A stretch of DNA of 64,000 bases from Amycolatopsis oliviviridis (GTDB lineage: Bacteria > Actinomycetota > Actinomycetes > Mycobacteriales > Pseudonocardiaceae), in the NCBI RefSeq assembly GCF_014654365.1, contig NZ_BNAY01000001.1, positions 1,426,001 through 1,490,000 of the forward strand. The letters are read 5' to 3'. This document shows, piece by piece, positions 7,498 to 16,630 of this stretch. The notes below the pieces were generated by a model that worked only from the letters and a program-made list of their open reading frames with translations, had not been told where the DNA came from and ran no database searches. Positions within the stretch are counted from its first letter, which is position 1, and every line of letters begins with the position of its first letter. Made by a program: the position numbers and the translations under genes.

Positions 7498-8109
7498 ATG
7501 AGCGAGACCATCGAACTGTTCCTCTTCCTCGAGCCCGGTGCGGACCCGGACACCGACCGCGTCGTGCAGGATCTGGGCGACGCGGAGGCGCTGCTCGTCT
7601 GGGTGCCGGACGGCGCGGCCGCGGCGAAGCTCGCGGACGAGGCCGTGGCCGCCGGCGTCCAGCTCATGGAGCTGTACCGCGGGTTCGACCTCGCGTCGGC
7701 AGCTCAAGTCATCGAAGCCGTGGACGGACGAGCGGCGGTCGGCGTCGCGGGTTTCGGCATACCGGCCACCCAGCCGATCCGCGACTCCGCCACGATCTTC
7801 GTCGGGCACCCGAGTGCTGATCCGGCCAGGCACCGCGTGGTCCGCGAACACGCGGGCGGCGGCCGGACCACGGCGGTCTCCGTGCCCGACTCCCCCACCG
7901 CCGTCAGGATCGCCCGCGAACTGGCCGACGCCGGAACCGGGTTGATCGAGATCTGCGGCGGTACCTCGCTGATCGTGGCCAGGGACGTCGCCACGGCGGT
8001 CGGTGACCGGGTTCCGGTGCGCCTCGTGACCTGGCCGGTCGATTCGATCGAGCCCGCGGCCGCGTACAAAGCGGCGTTCGAGGCCGAAACCGCCCAGGAA
8101 ACGCCCTAG
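7498..8109 (+). CDS. Protein with two tandem DUF6506-like domains
   Basis: The 203-residue protein has no signal peptide or membrane segment. Its two halves (about 5-88 and 97-182) align with each other: both contain an ADP-x-x-x-RVV segment, a VPD turn, a helix with A-E/D-A-x-x-AG, an L-x-E element, and end in an AV-x-x-R-x-x-V strand. A single such unit resembles the family I know as DUF6506, about 100 residues with alternating beta/alpha elements and no known activity. The family name is from memory; the internal duplication is visible. It has a good ribosome site (GGGAGG) and its end overlaps the stop of the convergent MarR gene by 4 bp. Confidence 0.7.
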   Translation: MSETIELFLFLEPGADPDTDRVVQDLGDAEALLVWVPDGAAAAKLADEAVAAGVQLMELYRGFDLASAAQVIEAVDGRAAVGVAGFGIPATQPIRDSATIFVGHPSADPARHRVVREHAGGGRTTAVSVPDSPTAVRIARELADAGTGLIEICGGTSLIVARDVATAVGDRVPVRLVTWPVDSIEPAAAYKAAFEAETAQETP

Positions 8110-8597
8110 CCCTCGGCGTGCAGGAGGAGCTTCTTCAACAAGGACGCCAGCGTCCGCCGCTGAGCCGGGCTGAGCGGCGACAGCAGGTCCTCGTCGGCGA
8201 CGAGGACGGCGTCCAGCGCCTTCGCCGCGAGGTCCGCCCCGGCCTTGGTGAGCCGGATCCGGACGGCGCGCCGGTCTTCGGGATCGGGGCGGCGCTTCAC
8301 CAGGCCGCTCCGCTCCAGCCTGTCGAGCCGCGCGGTCATCGCGCCGGAGGTGATCAGCGCGGTCTCGGCGAGATCCCGCGGATGCGTGCCGCCGGGGTCG
8401 TCGCGGCGCCGGAGTGTGTTGAGGACGTCGAAGTCGCCGTAGCTCAGCCCGAACGGGCGAAGTGCCTCGACGACTGCCGCTTGGCCGTGCCCGGCGCTGC
8501 GGAACAGCCGTCCGACCACCTGCAGGGCGCTGACGTCGAGCGCGCCGTCACTGGCGGCCCACTCGTCGACCATGCGGTCGATGGAATCCTTCGGCAC
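8106..8597 (-). CDS. MarR family transcriptional regulator
   Basis: The 163-residue winged-helix protein contains YGDFDVLNTLRRRDDPGG (about residues 53-70), ETALITSGAMTARLDRLERS as the recognition helix region, and the wing with RRPDPEDRRAVRIRLTKAG. The start at the GTG codon 8597 is chosen because the family usually has about 30-40 residues before the first conserved helix; ATG at 8573 is an alternative. It lies 28 bp downstream of the mycothiol-type enzyme gene on the same strand, so the two are probably cotranscribed and the enzyme may be a target. Confidence 0.85.
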   Translation of the reverse strand: MPKDSIDRMVDEWAASDGALDVSALQVVGRLFRSAGHGQAAVVEALRPFGLSYGDFDVLNTLRRRDDPGGTHPRDLAETALITSGAMTARLDRLERSGLVKRRPDPEDRRAVRIRLTKAGADLAAKALDAVLVADEDLLSPLSPAQRRTLASLLKKLLLHAEG

Positions 8598-8625
8598 CGC
8601 AAGAGCGTAGCCGCCGGTCCGCGCC

Positions 8626-9477
8626 CTAGGGCAAACGCACGACACGCAGGAAAGCGGGCAGCAGCCACGGCCGGGGACCGCCGACGACGATCTTGCGCTT
8701 CAAGGCCGTGCGCACCCTGCCCACCCGATGGAACATCATCAGGTTCAGCGACGGCGGGTCGAACGAGATCCGCACGTCGACCGGCCCGCCGGGGTCCTCG
8801 ACGGTGACGCGTCCCCGGTGCAGCACCAGGACCACCGGGGTCGTGTACGCCGAGCGGAACGCCACGGCGATCCGCCTTTCCCGCGGCGGTTCGTCGGTGT
8901 CGAGAAGGTGCCCGGTGTCGTGGGTCAGCACGCCGACCATGAAGAGATCGAAGAACAGAGCCGCGTCGGCCGGCGGAATGGTCCACGGCAGTTTCAGCGC
9001 TTCGGCGATGTCCCAGCCGTGGATCTGGAGTTCGTTGACCAGGTGCGCGAGGACACCGGCCAAGGGAACCTTCGAGTCACCGAGCCAGTCCAGCGGGGTC
9101 GCCGGGTCGGCGTCCTCGGTCACCCGAAGCACTTCTTCGATGTCAGCGAGCAGCCCGGTCACCAGCACGCCGATGTCGCGTTCCGGGCAATCTCGTAACA
9201 CCAGGGTGTTCAATACGGAAACCGTGTCCACAGTGGTCTTTTCGAGCTGATCCTGCCCGCGGGCGTCCAGCACCGGGGCCGTGTCCGGCCGCGCCAGTGC
9301 CGTGTACATCTTCGCGATCATCGCGACGTGGGCGACGGTGTCGGCCACCGTCCACTCCGCGGTGACCATCGCCGCCGGATCCGGAACGCCGGACACCAGT
9401 TCCGCGAATCGCGCGCCCGTCACCCGATAGGCGCGCCGTACCGATTGCCATTGATCAGCCGCGATAGCTCCGGTCAC
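8626..9477 (-). CDS. Maleylpyruvate isomerase family mycothiol-dependent enzyme (DinB_2 fold)
   Basis: The 283-residue protein has the features of the actinobacterial family: an N-terminal four-helix DinB-like domain with AEWTVADTVAHVAMI (about residues 43-57), where the His belongs to the metal triad, a second His in LVNELQIHGWDIAEAL (about 150-165), and a C-terminal MDMPI/SCP-like domain (about 190-283) rich in beta strands. Enzymes of this family use mycothiol as a cofactor in isomerase or S-transferase reactions. The start is the GTG at 9477; the longer upstream reading frame is low-complexity and has no ribosome site. It is transcribed with the MarR gene that follows. Confidence 0.8.
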   Translation of the reverse strand: MTGAIAADQWQSVRRAYRVTGARFAELVSGVPDPAAMVTAEWTVADTVAHVAMIAKMYTALARPDTAPVLDARGQDQLEKTTVDTVSVLNTLVLRDCPERDIGVLVTGLLADIEEVLRVTEDADPATPLDWLGDSKVPLAGVLAHLVNELQIHGWDIAEALKLPWTIPPADAALFFDLFMVGVLTHDTGHLLDTDEPPRERRIAVAFRSAYTTPVVLVLHRGRVTVEDPGGPVDVRISFDPPSLNLMMFHRVGRVRTALKRKIVVGGPRPWLLPAFLRVVRLP

Positions 9478-9698
9478 GACTCGAATTTTATCGCCGTGAC
9501 ACAGGGATTCCGTCCGCTGTCGTGCTGTTCCGGCACCTCCCGGCAGCGCAGTGACCGTACTCACTACGGAAATCGACGTGACACGAACCGACCGGCACAG
9601 GCAGACTGAACGGCGAATCGACTTCGCCTTCGCTGTCACCGTCGCCGGCGCCGAAGGCGGCCCACGCGGAACCGCGCCCTTCCAGGAGCCCCACACAG

Positions 9699-11147
9699 AT
9701 GACCGAGACCATGCCCGAAACCACCCACGACCAGGAAAGGGCACCGGCACGCGCCGGGCTCCTGATCGGGGTCCTGGTCCTCTCCGCGTTCGTGATGATC
9801 CTCAACGAGACCATCCTGAGCGTCGCGCTGCGTGACCTGACCGTCGACCTCAAGGTCCCGACCACCACCGTGCAGTGGCTGACCAGCGGCTTCCTGCTCA
9901 CCATGGCGGTCGTCATCCCGATCACCGGGTTCCTGCTCGAACGGTTCACCCCGCGCCAGGTCTTCCTCGCCTCGCTGACCCTGTTCAGCACCGGCACCCT
10001 GGTCAGCGCGCTCGCCCCGGGTTTCGCGCTCCTGCTGACCGGCCGGGTCATCCAGGCGTGCGGTACCGCGGTGATGCTGCCGCTGCTGATGACCACGGTG
10101 ATGCGCCTGGTCCCGGTGGAGAAGCGCGGCGCCACGATGGGCACGATCACCATCGTCATCGCGGTCGCCCCCGCCATCGGCCCGACCATCGGCGGCGCGG
10201 TGCTCTCCTCGCTCGGCTGGCGCTGGATGTTCTGGATCGTGCTGCCGCTCTCGCTCGCCGCCCTCGCGGTCGGCGCGCTGCAGTTGAAGCTGGACAGTGA
10301 CACCCGCAAGGTGCCGCTGGACGTGCTGTCGGTGATCCTGTCCGCCATCGGTTTCGGCGGTGTGCTGTACGGCCTCTCGACGTCCGGCGAGTCGGCGGGC
10401 GGGCACCAGCCGGTGCCGCCGTGGGTGCCGATCGTCGTCGGGGTCGTGTCGCTCGCGGTGTTCACCTGGCGTCAGCTGCGCCTGCAGAAGGAAGACCGCG
10501 CGCTGCTGGACCTGCGCCCGTTCACCCACCGCAGTTTCATCGTCTCGCTGGTGCTGACGGCACTGCTGTTCATGTGCCTGCTCGGCGCCGCGGCGATCCT
10601 GCTCCCGCTGTACCTGCAGACCGTCCTGCACACCAGCACGTTCGTCAGCGGGCTCGCGGTGCTTCCCGGCGGCCTGGTCCTCGGCCTGCTCGGCCGCCCG
10701 GTCGGCGCCCTGTACGACCGCTTCGGCCCGCGGCCCCTGGTCATCCCCGGCGCGGCCGCGATGGCGATCTCGCTGTGGCTGTTCGCCCTGCTCGGCGCGG
10801 AATCGCCGCTGGTCGCGGTCATCGCCATCCACGTCCTCCTGATGGGCGGGCTCGGCCTGATGATGACGCCGCTGATGACCGAGTCCCTCGGTTCGCTGCC
10901 CGAACACCTCTATTCACACGGCAGCGCGATCCTCGCCACCCTGCAGCAGCTCGCCGGCGCGCTCGGCACGGCCGTGTTCATCGCGGTCGCCACGGCGGGT
11001 TCGGCGACGGCCGGGGCGGCCAGCCCCGACGCGGCGGGGATCCGCACCACGTTCATGGTCGCCGGCTGCGTCGGAGTGGCGGCGTTCCTCGGATCGCTGT
11101 TCGTCAAGAAGAGCGCCGGTTCCGCCGCGGCGGCCGCGCACCACTGA
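9699..11147 (+). CDS. MFS multidrug exporter, DHA2 (EmrB/QacA) type
   Basis: The 482-residue membrane protein has about 14 hydrophobic segments. Motif C-like AVAPAIGPTIGGAVL lies in the fifth helix, and the first helix has LNETILSVALRDL, the position of the DHA2 D1 motif. It should export hydrophobic compounds in exchange for protons. The start follows an AGGAG site. Its last 234 bases lie opposite the C-terminal part of the convergent acyltransferase frame. A 5-bp inverted repeat AGTGA/TCACT (9550-9565) lies in the 221-bp upstream gap and could be a control site. Confidence 0.9.
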   Translation: MTETMPETTHDQERAPARAGLLIGVLVLSAFVMILNETILSVALRDLTVDLKVPTTTVQWLTSGFLLTMAVVIPITGFLLERFTPRQVFLASLTLFSTGTLVSALAPGFALLLTGRVIQACGTAVMLPLLMTTVMRLVPVEKRGATMGTITIVIAVAPAIGPTIGGAVLSSLGWRWMFWIVLPLSLAALAVGALQLKLDSDTRKVPLDVLSVILSAIGFGGVLYGLSTSGESAGGHQPVPPWVPIVVGVVSLAVFTWRQLRLQKEDRALLDLRPFTHRSFIVSLVLTALLFMCLLGAAAILLPLYLQTVLHTSTFVSGLAVLPGGLVLGLLGRPVGALYDRFGPRPLVIPGAAAMAISLWLFALLGAESPLVAVIAIHVLLMGGLGLMMTPLMTESLGSLPEHLYSHGSAILATLQQLAGALGTAVFIAVATAGSATAGAASPDAAGIRTTFMVAGCVGVAAFLGSLFVKKSAGSAAAAAHH

Positions 11148-12287
11148 CGACGGTTCCGTTCGTCCCGCGCCCGCCGCGGCCTCCACCCGGGGCCCGGCGG
11201 GCGTTCGGCGTTCGAGCAGCTTCCGACCGTAGGCGATGGCGGGTTGTTCGACCCACCGGCGCAGCGCGCAGGCGAACAGCAGGGCGACACCGGTGGTCGC
11301 CGCGGCCTTGGCGAGACCACTGGGCAACAGCCAGCCGGTGACACCCGCCGCACCGGTCTGAGCCAGGTACAGCGCGTACGAACGGTCACCGACGAACGTC
11401 ATCGGCCTGCTGGACAGCAGGTTCCGGACAGGGCCCGGCGAAACGACGGCCACGAGGAGCAATGCCGAGCCCGCCGCGTAGACCGGGACCACGAACTGCC
11501 AGTGTCCGCCCAGCGCCTTGGCCAGCGGGCCCACCGAGAACTGCAGGACGACGAACCCGCAGCCGACCACCGTGGCGACGACCGGGCTGGTCAGCGGCCG
11601 GACCAGGGCGAACCCGCGCGGATGGTGGAGTGTCATCGCCAGCAGGCAGCCGATGACCAGCGAGCAATAGTGCACCGAAAGGCTCGCCCAGGTGTGCGAG
11701 GGCGCCAGCGGCAGCGCGAACAACACCACCCCGAGGACGGCGGACGCGCCCAGCAGCAGGCGCAGCGCGGTCTTGCCGCTGCGCGCGAACGACGTGAGTA
11801 CCAGCAACGCGGGCCAGACCAGGTAGAACTTCTCCTCCACGCCCAGCGACCACGACGTCGGATAGGGCGTGTTGTAGTCGACGAGCTCGTTGCCGAAGAC
11901 GAGGTAGTACGGCATCGCGTCGGCGAGCCTGCTGCTCTGGTACGTGCCGCCGAGCAGCACCGCGAGCGTGGTCAGCGCCAGCAGCAGGAAGTACACCGGC
12001 ATGATCCGGAAGACCCGGCGAAGGTAGAACCCGCGCAGCGAGATCCGGCCGGTGCGGCCCTCCTCGCGCAGCGCCAGCGTGGTGATCAGGAAGCCGGACA
12101 GCACGAAGAACAACTGAACGGCGATCCAGCCCTGCAGGCGGTCCACGATGGGACCTCCGTAGTGGAAGAACACGACGGCCACGGCAGCGAGCGCGCGCAC
12201 GCCGGTGAGGCCGGGGAACCACGACGAGGCCAGGTACTCGGCGTGGCCGAGCGGCCGCCACCAGGAGCGGCGCGAGAGATCGGACAT
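10914..12287 (-). CDS. Acyltransferase-3 family membrane protein with unusual C-terminal extension
   Basis: The protein has ten or so hydrophobic helices and the OafA signatures: RALAAVAVVFFHYGG near residue 31 with the conserved His, LSGFLITTLAL, and the RRVFRIMPVYFLLL loop. Such enzymes transfer acyl groups to sugars or lipids at the membrane. The recognisable domain ends near residue 350. The next 100 residues are Arg/Gly/Glu-rich and are read through the 3' end of the convergent exporter gene, because no stop occurs in this frame until 10914. Either the tail is a real overlap or an upstream stop has been lost. Total 457 residues against about 360-400 for the family. Confidence 0.8.
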   Translation of the reverse strand: MSDLSRRSWWRPLGHAEYLASSWFPGLTGVRALAAVAVVFFHYGGPIVDRLQGWIAVQLFFVLSGFLITTLALREEGRTGRISLRGFYLRRVFRIMPVYFLLLALTTLAVLLGGTYQSSRLADAMPYYLVFGNELVDYNTPYPTSWSLGVEEKFYLVWPALLVLTSFARSGKTALRLLLGASAVLGVVLFALPLAPSHTWASLSVHYCSLVIGCLLAMTLHHPRGFALVRPLTSPVVATVVGCGFVVLQFSVGPLAKALGGHWQFVVPVYAAGSALLLVAVVSPGPVRNLLSSRPMTFVGDRSYALYLAQTGAAGVTGWLLPSGLAKAAATTGVALLFACALRRWVEQPAIAYGRKLLERRTPAGPRVEAAAGAGRTEPSSVVRGRRGGTGALLDEQRSEERRHSDAAGDHERGADPRRVGAGRPGRRRTRRGDRDEHGRAERAGELLQGGEDRAAV

Positions 12288-12332
12288 GGGCCGTAGGTTC
12301 GGGCCCGGACGCTGAACCGAAGCTTAAGGAAG

Positions 12333-12348
12333 CTGAAGACGTCTTCAG
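12333..12348. terminator. 16-bp palindrome at the histidine kinase stop
   Basis: CTGAAGACGTCTTCAG is a perfect palindrome that includes the kinase stop codon, flanked by A/T bases that lengthen the stem by wobble. A second overlapping hairpin AGCTT/AAGCT lies at 12321-12334. Placed between the end of the kinase gene and the start of the acyltransferase gene on the same strand, it may terminate the first or be an operator for the second. Confidence 0.4.
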
Positions 12349-13739
12349 TTTGGAGTGTCGGCCAACGGCAGACGGACAACGAGCCGGGCGCCGCCGTCGT
12401 GCTCGGCGACCTCGACGATGCCGCCGTGCGCGTGGGCGATCTCGGCGACGATCGCCAGCCCGAGGCCGGCGCCGCCGTCGTCGCGCGCTCGTCCGTCGTC
12501 CAAGCGCACGAAACGATCGAACACGCGCTCGCGGTCGTCGGCGGGAATGCCGGGGCCGTCGTCGGTGACCGTCAGCATGGCGAATTCGTCCACTGTGGAC
12601 ACAGACACTTCGACGCCGGTGCGAGTGTGGCGTTGCGCATTGTCCACCAGGTTGCGCAGCAGGCGTTCCAGCCTGCCGCGGTTGCCGAGGACCATCGGGT
12701 CGCCCTCGATCTCCACGCGGACGTTCCGCCGTCCCGAGAGACAGGATTCGACCACTTCGGACAGTCGCACCGGGGCGAGCCGATCCGGTTCCGCGTTGTC
12801 CAGCTTGCCGAGCAGCACGAGATCGCCGACGAGGTCCTGCAACCGGGTGATGTCCAGCAGCGCGTTCCGGCAGGCGTCGCGCCAGTCGAGCCGGTCCGGA
12901 TGCGCGAGCAGCACTTCCAGCTGGGTCCGCAGCGAGGCCAGCGGCGTACGGAGTTCGTGCGACGCGTCCGAGGTGAACCGGCTCTGCCGGGTGACCGCGG
13001 TGTCCAGGCGGGCGAGCATCGTGTTCATCGTTTCCGCCAGCTTCGCGATTTCGTCGGCGCTGTCCGGGGCGGGGACCCGGCGGGAGAGATCGTGCGCGCC
13101 GATCTCCGCGACCTCCGAGCGGATCGCCTCGACGGGGCGCAACGACCGGCGGACCGCGAACCACGCGATCGCCCCGATCAGCAGCGCGATCACCGGGACG
13201 CCCGCCAGCAGTGTCACGCGCACCGAATCCAGCGCCGCCTGCCCGGACTCGTCGACGACCGCGGCGCCGTAAATCAGGTACTTGCTGTCGCCGCTCGTCT
13301 CGGCCGCGACGTGCACCCGCGTCTCGGTGATCTCGACGTCGCGGCCCAGCGTGCGCTGGCAACCGATCGATTCCGGCATCGCCAGATCGGCGTCACCGGG
13401 CCGGAGGAACACCACGGAGTCACCTCGGACGAACCCGTCCGCCGGAGCGATCGCCCCGTGGCGCAGACCAGGGCAGGTGATGACCCGCTTCCCCATCCGG
13501 TCGACCACCTCGTAGGCCGAATCCCGGACGAGCAACCGCAGGTCGGCGGGCCGGGCGCCGGTGTTGAGCAGTTGGACGATCGCCGCCGCGCGTTCCCTCG
13601 CCACCTGCGCCGCGCCGCTCTCCAGCCGGCTCTGGGCGTCGCTCACGAGCCAGGCCGACACGATGCCGAGTGCCACGAGCGACGTCAAGAAGGACGTCAG
13701 CGCGACCCGGAAACGGGTCGACCTCAAGGCCTTAGGCAC
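12345..13739 (-). CDS. Sensor histidine kinase of a two-component system
   Basis: The 464-residue protein has two membrane helices (about 11-33 and 174-196) that bracket an extracytoplasmic sensor of 140 residues containing two Cys. A HAMP domain follows (about 197-250), then the HisKA H-box with DASHELRTPL (His261), and the ATPase domain with N-box NLVDNAQRH, G1-box DDGPGIP and G2-box GAGLGLAI. It should phosphorylate the response regulator whose gene overlaps its start by 8 bp. The two extracellular Cys suggest a disulphide in the sensor. The signal is unknown; the neighbouring acyltransferase gene points loosely to an envelope role. Confidence 0.92.
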   Translation of the reverse strand: MPKALRSTRFRVALTSFLTSLVALGIVSAWLVSDAQSRLESGAAQVARERAAAIVQLLNTGARPADLRLLVRDSAYEVVDRMGKRVITCPGLRHGAIAPADGFVRGDSVVFLRPGDADLAMPESIGCQRTLGRDVEITETRVHVAAETSGDSKYLIYGAAVVDESGQAALDSVRVTLLAGVPVIALLIGAIAWFAVRRSLRPVEAIRSEVAEIGAHDLSRRVPAPDSADEIAKLAETMNTMLARLDTAVTRQSRFTSDASHELRTPLASLRTQLEVLLAHPDRLDWRDACRNALLDITRLQDLVGDLVLLGKLDNAEPDRLAPVRLSEVVESCLSGRRNVRVEIEGDPMVLGNRGRLERLLRNLVDNAQRHTRTGVEVSVSTVDEFAMLTVTDDGPGIPADDRERVFDRFVRLDDGRARDDGGAGLGLAIVAEIAHAHGGIVEVAEHDGGARLVVRLPLADTPN

Positions 13740-14409
13740 CGGAACCCACCACGTGATAGCCGGCGCCGCGGACCGTCCGGATCGTCTCCGCCCCGAACGG
13801 CAGGTCGATCTTGCGCCGCAGGGCGCTCATGTGGACCTCGACCAGGTTCGCGGTCGCCGACGCCGCGAAATCCCAGAGGTTCTCCAGCAACTCGGCCTTC
13901 GTGACCACCTCGCCCTGGCGTTTCATGAGGTACGCGAGCAAGGCGAACTCCTTGGTGGTCAACGAGATCTCGGCGACCCCGCGGCGGCAGGTGTGACTCG
14001 CCTGGTCGAGTTCGAGATCGCCGAGCCGCAGCGTGCCCGGCCGGGTCGCTCCCCCGCGCCGGATCAGCGCCCGCAGCCGGGAGAGCAGGACGCCGTAGGA
14101 GAACGGCTTCGGCAGGAAGTCGTCTGCGCCGGTGTCCAGCGCCTCGATCTCGTCGTCCTCGCCATCCTTCGCGGTCAGCATGAGGATCGGGGTGGTGTCG
14201 CCTCGTTCGCGCAGCTTCCGGCAGACGCGATAGCCGTTGAGCCCGGGCAGCATGATGTCGAGGATCACCGCGGAGTACGGATGCTCGGCGGCGTACCAGA
14301 GCGCGTCACGGCCGTTGTGCGCGACGTCCACGGCGTAGCCCTCGGCGCTCAGGCCCGCCCGCAGTGATTCGGCCAGCCGTCGCTCGTCCTCGACGAGCAA
14401 GATCCTCAT
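13732..14409 (-). CDS. OmpR-family response regulator
   Basis: The 225-residue protein has a receiver domain (residues 1-118) with acidic residues in VEDE near residue 7, the phospho-acceptor Asp51 in VILDIMLPG and the LTAKD/K motif near 103, followed by a winged-helix DNA-binding domain (about 128-222) with LTTKEFALLAYLM and RRKIDLPFG. The start at 14409 gives the usual MRILLVEDE beginning; the longer frame upstream is not conserved in character. It is the first gene of the operon with the kinase. Confidence 0.93.
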   Translation of the reverse strand: MRILLVEDERRLAESLRAGLSAEGYAVDVAHNGRDALWYAAEHPYSAVILDIMLPGLNGYRVCRKLRERGDTTPILMLTAKDGEDDEIEALDTGADDFLPKPFSYGVLLSRLRALIRRGGATRPGTLRLGDLELDQASHTCRRGVAEISLTTKEFALLAYLMKRQGEVVTKAELLENLWDFAASATANLVEVHMSALRRKIDLPFGAETIRTVRGAGYHVVGSGA

Positions 14410-14503
14410 CCGCTCAGAATCCCACACGGACCGGCCGCACTTGGTCACCGCGCCGGGCACAAATGCCCTCATGGGCCGGTGAACCCCTTGCCACCATCCC
14501 GTC

Positions 14504-15106
14504 ATGCCTGCCAACCGCCGCCGCGGAGTGTTCGTCGCGGCGCTCGCCGCCACCCTTGCCGCCGGATGTTCTACCGAGCCCGAGCCGCCCCCGGCCTACC
14601 GGCTGAACGGTGACGCGTGCGGGGCCGTGAATCCTGCGGATTTCGAAGCACTCACCCGATCCACGCCCACGAAGACCCCGAGCAAACTCGTCGCGGGGCT
14701 CAACGGCGGGGACTGCAAAATGGAGTTCGACGGCTCCGGCGGCTACGCCTCGCTGATGACCTTCATCGCGATCCACCCGTCGGGCGAGCCCGCCGCCAAG
14801 GCCATGTACGACGACTTCCGGAAGAACGATGGCGAGCGTTCGCGTCCCGGCACGGACATCACCGTGTCCGACGTCGACGGCCTCGGCTCCGCCGCGTACC
14901 TCTACCGGCAGCGCGACGACAAGAAGCCGTGGGCCGCGGGCGAATTCTGGCTCTACAAGTACAACATCCGGCACGGCTCCTTGGTACTCACGGTCTCCGG
15001 GAGCGGCTACGCACGCGACGCCGCCGCCTGGCCCGCCACTGAGGAAGACATGAAGGCGAAGGTCAGGAAGAGTGCCGAAGAGACCATGAAGACACTCAAG
15101 CCCTGA
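14504..15106 (+). CDS. DUF3558-like secreted lipoprotein
   Basis: The 200-residue protein has a clear lipoprotein signal (basic N-terminus, LAAGC lipobox with Cys22) and a globular part with two Cys (in GDACGAVNP and GGDCKMEF) that probably form a disulphide, a pattern of the DUF3558 family common in Pseudonocardiaceae and mycobacteria. Function of the family is unknown. It is divergent from the response regulator gene with a 94-bp gap and could be controlled by it. Confidence 0.75.
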   Translation: MPANRRRGVFVAALAATLAAGCSTEPEPPPAYRLNGDACGAVNPADFEALTRSTPTKTPSKLVAGLNGGDCKMEFDGSGGYASLMTFIAIHPSGEPAAKAMYDDFRKNDGERSRPGTDITVSDVDGLGSAAYLYRQRDDKKPWAAGEFWLYKYNIRHGSLVLTVSGSGYARDAAAWPATEEDMKAKVRKSAEETMKTLKP

Positions 15107-15124
15107 TCCCCTCCGCCGCGCTGT

Positions 15125-16582
15125 TCAGGCCTCGCCCTGCGCGGCACCGGTGATGTTGCGGACCATGCCGCCGAAGACGATCCCGTGAAAAGGCGCGATC
15201 CCCTTCCAATACGCGTGCCCGGCCAGCCCGTGCGGCTCGAACACCGCCCGCTGCCGGTAGACCGTCGCACCGTCCTCAGCGGACTCGACGCTCAGTTCGA
15301 GCCAAGCCCGCCCCGGCAGCTTCATCTCCGCCCGCAGCCGCAGCATGCGCGGCCGGTCGAGGTATTCGACGCGCCACCAGTCCAAGGCCTCCCCGAGATG
15401 CAGCCGCCGGGGATCCCGCCGTCCGCGCCGCAGCCCGACGCCGCCGACGAGCCGGTCGGCCCAGCCGCGGACCGACCACGCCAGCGGGAACGAGTACCAG
15501 CCGTGTTCCCCGCCGATGGATTCGATGACGTCCCACAGCGCTTCCGGCGAGGCGTCGGTCCGTTGCTCCCGTTTGTCCTCGTAGACGGTCCCGCCCGCCC
15601 AGTCCGGGTCGCTCGGCAGCGGATCCGAGGGCGCTGACGCCGTCGACGCGTCCGACCAGCGGGTCGGCACGTCGGCGTTGCGGATCCGGGTCAGCGCCAG
15701 TTCGACGGCGTGTTCGTAGTGGGTCAGGCCCGCTTCCGGATCGGGGATGTGCTCGGCGATCGCGTGATCGTGGCAGACGACCTCGTGCACGAGCGATTCG
15801 ATCAGCGGTACGGCGATCGACTTCGGCACTGGCGTGACCAGGTTGACCCACTGCGCGGACAGCCACGGGGTCAGCACCGGTACGGGTACCACGGCCCGCC
15901 TCGGCAGCCCGGCGACCACGGCGTAGCGGCGCATCATGTCCACATAGGTCAGGACGTCGGGGCCGCCGATGTCGAAGGCGCCGTTCACTTCGGACGGCAG
16001 TTCCGCGGCGTTCACCAGGTAGTGCAGCACGTCCCGGATGGCGATCGGCTGGATGCGGTTGCGCACCCAGCGCGGGGTGATCATCGCCGGGAGCCGTTCG
16101 GTCAGGTAGCGCAGCATCTCGAAACTCGCCGAGCCCGAGCCGATGATCACCGCGGCCTGCAGGACGAGAGCGGGCACCCCGGAATCCAGCAGCACCCGGC
16201 CCACTTCGGCACGGGACGCCAAATGCGGCGACAGCTCTTCGTCGTCCGGCACGATGCCGCCCAGGTACACCAGCCGCCGCGCGCCCGCCGTCTTCGCGGC
16301 CTCGGCGACGGTCCGCGCCGCCTCCCGGTCCACCTCGACGAAGTCCTTGCGTGACAAGGAATGCACGAGGTAGTAGACGACGTCGCAGTCGGTCAGCGCA
16401 GTCTCGATCGACGGCGGATCGGTCACGTCGCCGCGTTCGACCTCGACGCGGTCACGCCACGGTTCCTCGGCGACCTTCTCCGGGGACCGGGCCACCACGC
16501 GGACCTCATGGCCCGCGTCGAGTAGTTGCGGCACCAGCCGTCCGCCGACATAGCCCGTCGCCCCGAGCACCACACATCGCAT
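15125..16582 (-). CDS. NAD(P)-binding epimerase-like protein fused to DUF2867
   Basis: Residues 1-300 are a Rossmann-fold domain of the extended/atypical SDR type with the nucleotide-binding motif GATGYVGG at residues 8-15, and VYLGG near 106. Residues about 325-480 match DUF2867, with WDVIESIGGEHGWYSFPLAW and a WWRVEYLDRPRMLRLRAEMK segment, a START-like fold. This SDR-DUF2867 architecture is common in actinobacteria; the substrate is unknown. It ends 18 bp after the convergent DUF3558-like gene. Confidence 0.85.
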   Translation of the reverse strand: MRCVVLGATGYVGGRLVPQLLDAGHEVRVVARSPEKVAEEPWRDRVEVERGDVTDPPSIETALTDCDVVYYLVHSLSRKDFVEVDREAARTVAEAAKTAGARRLVYLGGIVPDDEELSPHLASRAEVGRVLLDSGVPALVLQAAVIIGSGSASFEMLRYLTERLPAMITPRWVRNRIQPIAIRDVLHYLVNAAELPSEVNGAFDIGGPDVLTYVDMMRRYAVVAGLPRRAVVPVPVLTPWLSAQWVNLVTPVPKSIAVPLIESLVHEVVCHDHAIAEHIPDPEAGLTHYEHAVELALTRIRNADVPTRWSDASTASAPSDPLPSDPDWAGGTVYEDKREQRTDASPEALWDVIESIGGEHGWYSFPLAWSVRGWADRLVGGVGLRRGRRDPRRLHLGEALDWWRVEYLDRPRMLRLRAEMKLPGRAWLELSVESAEDGATVYRQRAVFEPHGLAGHAYWKGIAPFHGIVFGGMVRNITGAAQGEA

Positions 16583-16630
16583 TCCCCGAGTGTTCCCGGG
16601 GACGACGCGCCCCGCAGTCCGAGTGGCCCG

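Noticed and set aside
10914..11160. Separate small gene opposite the exporter end
   Set aside because: The stretch is the continuous extension of the acyltransferase frame and has no start site of its own.
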